Shown in pieces: positions 59,058-64,000 of a stretch of DNA of 64,000 nucleotides; within the stretch, counting starts at the first letter, position 1; the number at the start of each line of letters is the position of its first letter. The notes below the pieces were generated by a model. That model was not told where the DNA came from, did not search any database, and saw only the letters and a program-made list of their open reading frames with translations. The position numbers and the translations under genes were made by a program. Origin of the DNA: Pseudoclavibacter terrae (GTDB taxonomy: Bacteria > Actinomycetota > Actinomycetes > Actinomycetales > Microbacteriaceae). The stretch lies in assembly GCF_008831075.1 (NCBI RefSeq), contig NZ_WBJX01000003.1, forward strand, positions 372,001 through 436,000, read 5' to 3'.

Positions 59058-60296
59058 TCAGGCCTCTGGGGTGTGCTTCGGCGTGCGGTTGGCGGCGGCC
59101 GAGCGTCGGCGGACGAAGAGTGCCGTGCCTAGTGCGGCTCCGAGCAGGACCAGCACGCCCGCAATGACAAGTGGTGCGGTCGGTGCGGTCGGTGCCGGGG
59201 CTGTCGGCTGGGCGGTGGCGGTCGCGCTCGCCGTGGCAGTCGGCGCGGTCGCCTCGGGCGTGCCCGGTTCGAGGCTCGTTCGCAGCGCGGCTCCCACGGT
59301 CTCCGCGAGGTAGGCGACACCGGCCTCGTTGGGATGCAGCGCGCCGAGCTTGAGGGATGCACCGGGTGTGGTCGGCGTCCCCTCGCCCGGTTCCAGCGTG
59401 ATGCCGTTCATGTACGAGTCCGTGGTCGTGCAGGCGGAGTGGGCGGCCGTCGCCTCGAGGGTGGAGATGAAGGTGGCGCCGCTGGCCTCGGCCGCCGTCT
59501 GTATGGCCGCGTCGAGGTGCGCTTCCGTCTCGTGCAGGTATGCGGTGTCGACGTCGGTGAACGGGAAGGAGTTCTCCGGGTAGCCGGCCGCGGTGAAGGC
59601 GGGGGAGAAGCAGCCTCCGACCGGAGTGTTCGTGGGGTCCGGGGTGATGGCGGGGTACCCGACGACGACGATCTCGGCGTTGGGTGCCTTCTCGGTGACG
59701 AGGGCGAACGTCGACGCCAGCGCAGGGGCGACCAGCGAGTCGATGCGGTCCTTCAGGGTGTCGACTTCGACGCCTCCTCCGCTGACGACGTACTTCGAAC
59801 GGCAGTTGGGCGTGGTCTGATCGGCGACGAGGGGTCCGAGGGAGCTCGCTGCGATGCACGATGCGGCGATGTCCGAGAACTGCAGGTCGTTCCCGCCGAT
59901 CGACAGGGTGACGATCTCGGTCGTGGCGGAGAGGCTCGCCGACTGCACTGGCGCGCTCGCACCGGCCGCGGTGACCTGCTCGACATCGCGGATGTCGGCG
60001 GTGACGGCGCCGCTGCACGTGCGGTCGTCGAGGGTCAGGCCGAGCGATTCGGCGATGCGGTGCGGGTAGTTCGCGAGTGCCTGGAAGCAGCCGGCGGCTG
60101 GCTCCTCGCTGAACGGCTCGAGGCCGAAGCCGGCGGAGTACGAGTCGCCCAGGGCGACGTACTCACGCCCCTGCGTGCCTCCGCTCACCGTCGGATCGCC
60201 GAGGGGCGCCGCGAGGGCCCCGGGAGCAACGAGCAGGACGATGCCTGCGGCCGCGAGGCAGACGGCCGCCGCGCGAACGCGTGATCGGGAAGTCAT
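59058..60296 (-). CDS. Surface-anchored SGNH/GDSL hydrolase (lipase/esterase)
   Basis: This 412-residue exported esterase has a signal peptide (cleavage near GALAAP). The SGNH blocks are present: VALGDSYSAGFG (Ser), TCSGAV, SIGGNDLQ and ALHPNEAGVAYL (His). Six cysteines suggest disulfides, as in actinobacterial GDSL lipases. A Thr/Ala/Pro-rich stalk (residues about 350-375) leads to a C-terminal helix and basic tail (VRRRSAAANR), so it stays membrane-anchored. ATG 60296 follows AGGAGA. Confidence 0.9.
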   Translation of the reverse strand: MTSRSRVRAAAVCLAAAGIVLLVAPGALAAPLGDPTVSGGTQGREYVALGDSYSAGFGLEPFSEEPAAGCFQALANYPHRIAESLGLTLDDRTCSGAVTADIRDVEQVTAAGASAPVQSASLSATTEIVTLSIGGNDLQFSDIAASCIAASSLGPLVADQTTPNCRSKYVVSGGGVEVDTLKDRIDSLVAPALASTFALVTEKAPNAEIVVVGYPAITPDPTNTPVGGCFSPAFTAAGYPENSFPFTDVDTAYLHETEAHLDAAIQTAAEASGATFISTLEATAAHSACTTTDSYMNGITLEPGEGTPTTPGASLKLGALHPNEAGVAYLAETVGAALRTSLEPGTPEATAPTATASATATAQPTAPAPTAPTAPLVIAGVLVLLGAALGTALFVRRRSAAANRTPKHTPEA

Positions 60297-60443
60297 GGAT
60301 CTCCTGTGAAGCGGGCGTCGATCGGGGGCGGGGAGGTGGTGGTCTCATAGTGCCACCGTGATGCTGGCCGAGAACGGGATGGCGAGCTCGCTTCTCGGGG
60401 TCGCCGACCGTCGTCGTCGGGATGCGGGCCGCGCGCCGCCCTC

Positions 60444-60449
60444 TAGAAT
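60444..60449 (+). promoter_or_regulatory. -10 element of a leaderless menA promoter
   Basis: TAGAAT, one mismatch from TATAAT, ends 6 nt before GTG 60456. Confidence 0.6.
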
Positions 60450-60455
60450 CGCTCC

Positions 60456-61433
60456 GTGGCGCAGAAACAGAAGCAGAGACAGCGGAAGCAGCAAGCGAAC
60501 CCGACGCAGCGGCCCCGGCCGAAAGCCGGCGAGGTGCGCAAGCTGGATGCGCGCGCCTGGATCTCCGGTGCCCGGCTGCGCACGCTCCCGCTCGCCATCG
60601 CCCCGGTGCTGCTGGGCACGGCCGGCGCCATCGTCGACGGGCCGCTCGGCGAGTACCACTGGGTGCGCGCGCTCGCCTGCCTCGCGGTCGCCCTGTGCCT
60701 GCAGATCGGCGTGAACTACGCGAACGACTACTCCGACGGCATCCGCGGCACGGATGCCTACCGCGTCGGCCCCGCCCGTCTGACCGGTTCGGGCCTCGTC
60801 GACCCGAAGCGCGTGCGACTCGTCGCCTTCATCTTCTTCGGCCTCGGCGCCCTCGCAGGTCTCTTCCTGGTCGTCACTTCCGGACAGTGGTGGCTGCTGG
60901 CCGTCGGCGCGGTCGCGATCCTGGCGGCCTGGTTCTATACGGGTGGCAAGCGTCCGTACGGATACGCGGGGCTCGGCGAGGTGTTCGTCTTCGTGTTCTT
61001 CGGCCTCGTCGCGACCGCCGGCACGACGTTCGTGCAGATCGGCAGCGTCTCCACGAACGTGTGGATCATGGCAACCGCGATCGGCCTCTTCTCCTGCGCT
61101 GTGCTCATGGTCAACAACATCCGCGACATCGAGCAGGATCGCCTCGCCGGCAAGCGCACGCTTGCTGTGCTCGTCGGCCCGGTCGTCTCGCGCTGGCTCT
61201 TCGGCGTCTTCACGCTGGCGCCGTTCGTGCTCGCCATCCTCTTCGCCATCGCCTACCGCAACGCGATCTTCACGTTCTTCGCCCTGCTGCTCGCCGCTCC
61301 CGCGGTCCTCATCACAGCGACGGCCCGCAAGCCGAAGGAGCTCATCCTCGCGCTCATGCTGACGAGCTTCGCGACGCTCGCCTACGCGCTGCTGCTCGGC
61401 TTCGGCATCGTGTTCAGCGGATACGTGCGCTAG
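60456..61433 (+). CDS. menA: 1,4-dihydroxy-2-naphthoate polyprenyltransferase MenA
   Basis: It prenylates 1,4-dihydroxy-2-naphthoate to demethylmenaquinone in the membrane. The 325-residue UbiA-family protein has a basic Gln/Lys-rich N-terminus, about eight helices, the first Asp motif NYANDYSDGIRGTD and the second NNIRDIEQDRLAGKRT. GTG 60456 follows a leaderless -10. Its TAG stop overlaps the convergent DUF4229 stop in a shared CTAG. Confidence 0.96.
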   Translation: MAQKQKQRQRKQQANPTQRPRPKAGEVRKLDARAWISGARLRTLPLAIAPVLLGTAGAIVDGPLGEYHWVRALACLAVALCLQIGVNYANDYSDGIRGTDAYRVGPARLTGSGLVDPKRVRLVAFIFFGLGALAGLFLVVTSGQWWLLAVGAVAILAAWFYTGGKRPYGYAGLGEVFVFVFFGLVATAGTTFVQIGSVSTNVWIMATAIGLFSCAVLMVNNIRDIEQDRLAGKRTLAVLVGPVVSRWLFGVFTLAPFVLAILFAIAYRNAIFTFFALLLAAPAVLITATARKPKELILALMLTSFATLAYALLLGFGIVFSGYVR

Positions 61434-61816
61434 CTGTTCGGCGAGTGCTGCGGCGAAGAGTCGGGCGTCTGCTCTTCACCGGAGTCCACCTTGGCTGGCT
61501 CAGTCTCGTCAGTCTCGGTGCCTGGCTCGGCCGCGGCGGTTTCAGCGGTGGAGTCCAAGGCCGCGTCCTCGTCCTTGTCGTCGGCGGTGCGCGCGTCCTT
61601 GCGCTCGGTGAGGCGCTGTAGGTCGTCGCCCATCTGCTGGCGTGTGCCGCGCAGGAAGATGACGGAGATGCACGCGCTGATGACGGCGCCGACGAGGGCG
61701 CCGGCCAGCCAGTTCCACTGCCAGGCGGGCAGGGCCAGCATGACCACGGCGAATGGCACCGCGAACGCGAGCAGTCTGATGACGGAGTAGACAAGCCAGG
61801 CGCGCTTCGAGTTCAT
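61430..61816 (-). CDS. DUF4229 membrane protein
   Basis: This 128-residue protein has two N-terminal helices (WLVYSVIRLLAFAVPFAVVM and WLAGALVGAVISACISVIFL), then a basic RGTRQQMGDDLQRLTERKD segment and an acidic disordered tail. This is the DUF4229 layout, frequent next to men genes in actinobacteria. The function is unknown. It converges with menA with overlapping stops. Confidence 0.8.
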   Translation of the reverse strand: MNSKRAWLVYSVIRLLAFAVPFAVVMLALPAWQWNWLAGALVGAVISACISVIFLRGTRQQMGDDLQRLTERKDARTADDKDEDAALDSTAETAAAEPGTETDETEPAKVDSGEEQTPDSSPQHSPNS

Positions 61817-61912
61817 CCGGCAATTCTACGAGCGGGCGGGTGAGCCCGGGTTCGCCCAGAGCACAGACGCCACCAGGTCGGGTGGAGGCAAGTCGCGTAT
61901 CCTCGGGGAACC

Positions 61913-62482
61913 ATGTCTCGCCTCCTCATTACTGCCGCAGTCATCGTCGTCGCGGTGACCATCTTCGCCGTGGTCGATTGCGCGATGACGGACGCAAAGC
62001 GCACTCGCGCGCTCCCGAAACCCGTCTGGGTTGTCGTGGTCTTGCTGGTTCCCGTGGTCGGCCCGCTCCTGTGGCTGTTCTTCGGCAAGGTGCGCGGCAA
62101 CGCGGCCGCCGTGAAGCCCGTGCAGACGACGCCGGATGACGACGAGACGTTCCTCAAGTCCATCGGCATCGAGTCCGACAGCGAGGAGCGCATCCGCAAG
62201 CTGGAGGAAGAGCTGAAGGCGCTCGACGACGTGGAGTTCCCGGCCGCCGCGCCGAAGGGCCCCGTCACCGAAGGCGGCGCCGCGACGGCGCTGGAGGATG
62301 CTGCAGACGAGCCCGTGAAGGGCGAGCGGACCTCGAAGGCTGACAGGACCGAGAAGCCCGCCAAGCCGGAGCTCGGCGGCAAGAAGCCGCGCAAGGGCGA
62401 AGCAGGCGACGCCGGGCATGACGGCGAGCCCATCGAGCACAAGGACGACTGGACTCAGGGCGACGGGTCGTCCCGTGCCTGA
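61913..62482 (+). CDS. PLDc_N-domain membrane protein
   Basis: This 189-residue protein begins with a helix (LLITAAVIVVAVTIFAVVDC), the loop TDAKRTRALPKPVW and a second helix (VVVVLLVPVVGPLLWLFFGK), the PLDc_N (phospholipase D nuclease N-terminal) pattern. A long charged, probably coiled-coil and disordered tail (residues 75-189, EERIRKLEEELKALD) follows. There is no PLD catalytic HKD motif. TATCCT lies 9 nt upstream of ATG 61913. The menD start overlaps its last codons. Confidence 0.8.
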   Translation: MSRLLITAAVIVVAVTIFAVVDCAMTDAKRTRALPKPVWVVVVLLVPVVGPLLWLFFGKVRGNAAAVKPVQTTPDDDETFLKSIGIESDSEERIRKLEEELKALDDVEFPAAAPKGPVTEGGAATALEDAADEPVKGERTSKADRTEKPAKPELGGKKPRKGEAGDAGHDGEPIEHKDDWTQGDGSSRA

Positions 62483-64000
62483 TCGGCACGCCGACCCCGA
62501 ACCTCCCCACTCGCAGCGCCCCGCAGGGGGCGATGCGTCGGCTGTCTCAACGCCGGTGCCCGCCTCGCTGCCCCGCACCGGAAACCCGGCCACCGACTTC
62601 AGCCTCGACTTCCTCGCCCAGCTGGTCCAGCGCGGGGTCACTGACCTCGTCGTCTGCCCAGGGTCTCGCTCGCAGGCGCTGTCGCTGGTCGCGGCCGAAC
62701 TGGAACGTGTCGGCGCGGTCCGGCTGCACGTTCGCATCGATGAGCGCTCCGCTGGCTTCTTCGCGCTCGGCCTCGCTGCCGAGACCGGGCGAGCGGTCCC
62801 CGTCATCACGACGTCAGGGACAGCGGTCGCCAACCTGCTCCCGGCCATGCTCGAGGCGTTCCATGCCACCGTGCCGCTGGTCGCCGTCACCGCGGACCGC
62901 CCCGAGGAGCTCCTCGGCATCGGTGCCAACCAGGCGACGACGCAGCCGGGCATCTTCGGCCCCAACGTTCCGCACGAGGCCGTGCAGGCGCCGGTCGGGG
63001 CCCCGGATGAGGCGCCGCTCGCAGAGCGCCTTGCGATCCGTGCAGCTGACACGCGCGGGCCGCTGCACCTGAACCTCGCGTTCCGCGACCCGCTGAGCGT
63101 TGCCGTTCCGGAACTGGACGAGTGGGCCGCCGCCGCTCCCGATGACCGAGCCGCGGCCGACCAAGGCCGAGCCGCAGCAGTCCAGGGGGACGCGGCCGAC
63201 ACGCTCGACATCGAGGCGGCGGACTGGCCCCGCACGCTTGTCATCGCAGGCGCCGCTGCCGGCCCTGAGGCGGAGAAGGTCGCGCACGAAGGTGGCTGGC
63301 CGCTCATCGCGGAGGCCACGAGCGGTTCGCGCTACGGGCGCAACCTCGTGCTCGCCTACCGTCAGCTGCTCGGCGCGACCTCCCCGCGCCCAGACCTCCG
63401 CGACACGATCGAGCGGGTGCTGGTCTTCGGCCACCCGACGCTCAGCCGCGAGATTCCCCAGCTCATCGCACGCGACGACGTCCACGCCGTGGTCGTCGGC
63501 CCGACCGGTGGTGAGCCGTACAACCCGGCGCACGCGGTCGCCGCGCACGTCGACGCCGTGCGCGTGCATCCGGTGCCGCCCGCTGATGCGGATGCGAGAA
63601 CCGAATCCCGCGCCTGGCTCCGCGAGTGGGTGCTCGCGAGTCGAGCGCTGGTGGAGGCGGGCGCCGAGCAGACCCCGGCGCCCGACATCGAGGCGTCCCG
63701 TTCCAGCGACACCGCGGTGCGGGGTCGCTTCGCGAAGCAGGAACTGGCGGTCGCTCGCACCAAGGTCGACCGGCGGATGCTCGCGGAGGCGGTGTGGAGC
63801 GCGACGTGGCCGCATGACCGGCTGGTCCTCGGAGCGTCGACGCTCATCCGCTCGCTCGACGCCCAGGTGGCCGGGAAGCCCATCCGGGTCCACGCCAACC
63901 GCGGTCTCGCGGGCATCGACGGCACGATCGCGACGACCCTTGGAGTCGCCGTCGGCAGCCAGCTCGGCGGTCCGGTGTCAGCCCAGGGTGGCGTGACGCG
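62475..64000 (+). CDS. menD: SEPHCHC synthase MenD (3' end outside window)
   Basis: This is the thiamine-diphosphate enzyme committing isochorismate to menaquinone. The visible 508 codons from GTG 62475 (overlapping the upstream stop by 8 nt; GTG near 62559 is an alternative) contain VVCPGSRSQALSL, the ThDP glutamate in HVRIDERSAGFFALGLA, TTSGTAVANLLPAMLEA, VTADRPEELLGIGANQAT, and later HANRGLAGIDGTIATTLG, all typical of MenD. The frame stays open to the window end. Confidence 0.95.
   Translation, partial: MPDRHADPEPPHSQRPAGGDASAVSTPVPASLPRTGNPATDFSLDFLAQLVQRGVTDLVVCPGSRSQALSLVAAELERVGAVRLHVRIDERSAGFFALGLAAETGRAVPVITTSGTAVANLLPAMLEAFHATVPLVAVTADRPEELLGIGANQATTQPGIFGPNVPHEAVQAPVGAPDEAPLAERLAIRAADTRGPLHLNLAFRDPLSVAVPELDEWAAAAPDDRAAADQGRAAAVQGDAADTLDIEAADWPRTLVIAGAAAGPEAEKVAHEGGWPLIAEATSGSRYGRNLVLAYRQLLGATSPRPDLRDTIERVLVFGHPTLSREIPQLIARDDVHAVVVGPTGGEPYNPAHAVAAHVDAVRVHPVPPADADARTESRAWLREWVLASRALVEAGAEQTPAPDIEASRSSDTAVRGRFAKQELAVARTKVDRRMLAEAVWSATWPHDRLVLGASTLIRSLDAQVAGKPIRVHANRGLAGIDGTIATTLGVAVGSQLGGPVSAQGGVT

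Noticed and set aside
57451-60018. 855-codon minus-strand frame opposite menE and overlapping the SGNH hydrolase gene in another frame
   Set aside because: Its composition (His, Arg, Pro) is a GC-rich shadow of menE and the hydrolase; no domain is recognisable.

Overview
The window is high-GC DNA from an actinobacterium, most likely of the Microbacteriaceae. The evidence is: many starts directly downstream of a -10 hexamer (leaderless genes), a CIRCE operator at a small heat-shock gene, an actinobacterial bS22 ribosomal protein, an archaeal-type AspRS, system II cytochrome c biogenesis, and menaquinone synthesis genes. Most genes are chromosomal housekeeping or catabolic. I saw no tRNA, rRNA, CRISPR array, transposase or integrase.

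Layout. 1-3.7 kb: a truncated LivH permease with an extra N-terminal domain, TrhO, an AlkA-like glycosylase, and an Hsp20 with CIRCE and HAIR-like operators. 3.7-12 kb: a complete pentose locus, with xylB and xylA on the minus strand divergent from a ChvE-type sugar ABC transporter and a ROK repressor. The two divergent promoters are mirror images and share a candidate operator. 12-13.4 kb: a convergent spacer with three 64-bp hairpin repeats, then fabH. 13.5-18 kb: a META lipoprotein, an ankyrin protein, an AraC regulator, an MFS transporter and an AI-2E family permease. 18.1-22.4 kb: the 2-methylcitrate operon (GntR regulator, prpD, prpB, prpC), followed by a fourth 64-bp repeat. 22.5-29.9 kb: ArsR and MarR regulators, an orphan winged-helix protein with a long leader, upp, tadA, proC, a J-domain membrane protein and a CPBP protease. 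30-36 kb: an M20 amidohydrolase with an AbgT transporter under a duplicated Lrp-type regulator, then a Ktr/Trk potassium system. 36.3-37.2 kb: an excisionase-like HTH protein, bS22 and a glutaredoxin-like protein.

37.2-48.3 kb holds a type IV secretion-like module. One arm encodes an FHA protein, a lysozyme/M23 peptidoglycan hydrolase and a lipoprotein. The divergent arm encodes a VirB2-like, a VirB8-like and a VirB6/TrbL-like protein, an SCO6880-type protein, a VirB4 ATPase, a VirD4 coupling ATPase and a DUF4913 protein. No relaxase or integrase is visible.

48.3-64 kb: archaeal-type aspS, then an overlapping operon (histidine phosphatase, resA, ccdA, resB, ccsB) for c-type cytochrome maturation, then menC, menB, menE, menA and the start of menD for menaquinone. 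These are interspersed with an SGNH hydrolase and small membrane proteins. Together they form a respiratory-chain neighbourhood.

The items most worth a second look are the 64-bp repeat family with a compensatory base change, the relaxase-less T4SS module with an apparently split VirB4, and the mirrored xylose promoters.
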